Origin: an uncultured Flavihumibacter sp.
GTDB taxonomy: Bacteria > Bacteroidota > Bacteroidia > Chitinophagales > Chitinophagaceae
Direction of reading: 5' to 3'
DNA: 7,187 bases
NCBI GenBank assembly: GCA_946481605.1
Contig: CAMLPA010000163.1
Span: 1-7,187 of the forward strand
Below, one piece after another: positions 7,166 through 7,187 of this stretch (the stretch's first letter is position 1; every line of letters begins with the position of its first letter). The position numbers were made by a program, and so were the translations under genes. The notes under the pieces are model-generated. The model did no database searches, was not told the DNA's origin, and worked only from the letters and a program-made list of their open reading frames with translations.

Positions 7166-7187
7166 AAAGAACGTATTATTTTGGCAA

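Larger units (their letters stand above)
6869..7187. other. Gene-free right-hand region
   Basis: I find no convincing coding region in these 319 bases on either strand. The stretch starts directly after the peroxiredoxin stop. It holds a direct repeat of TAGCGCATTG (6869-6878 and 6896-6905), a strong hairpin (6944-6974), a 20-21 bp tandem repeat (6990-7058), a run of eight T (7135-7142) and promoter-like sequence pointing rightwards (7158-7165). It is probably the control region of a gene beyond the window. Confidence 0.6.

Overview
The window looks like a Bacteroidota chromosome, most likely from the Chitinophagales/Chitinophagaceae side of the phylum. The evidence is type IX secretion (T9SS) cargo with CHU_C/gliding-motility C-terminal sorting domains, a PorP/SprF-family outer-membrane protein, A-rich leaders without Shine-Dalgarno sequences, and a promoter matching the Bacteroidota -33 TTG / -7 TAnnTTTG consensus. 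Base composition is close to balanced and looks uniform across the genes. The genus cannot be told from this sequence.

Layout: all four genes are on the + strand. (1) Positions 2-838 hold the 3' end of a large surface/adhesin gene whose start lies outside the window; what remains is Ig-like modules and a CHU_C sorting domain. (2) After 47 bases comes an intact 1444-residue secreted protein (886-5220, TTG start). It has a signal peptide, 15 PKD-like repeats, one Ig-like CxxC module and a CHU_C domain closely related to the one in gene 1. (3) Eight bases later is a PorP/SprF-family protein (5229-6260). (4) Behind its own well-formed promoter is a peroxiredoxin (6395-6868), functionally unrelated to the first three. 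The last 319 bases contain no gene that I can support. They hold a strong hairpin, a 20-21 bp tandem repeat array and a candidate promoter pointing out of the window.

Working together: genes 1-3 form a cargo, cargo, PorP/SprF cluster. In Flavobacterium johnsoniae, SprF is needed for secretion of the adhesin SprB, whose C-terminal region is of this CHU_C type, so the simplest reading is that the PorP-like protein supports surface delivery of one or both upstream PKD/Ig proteins. These probably act in adhesion, gliding or polymer binding. The ligand cannot be inferred.

I do not see an obviously new biological system. The less ordinary points are the near-invariant cysteine pair in the PKD repeats, clustered Bacteroidota O-glycosylation-type sequons in the later repeats, two adjacent cargo genes sharing a terminal module next to one PorP gene, and the unexplained helically phased repeat array near the right edge.
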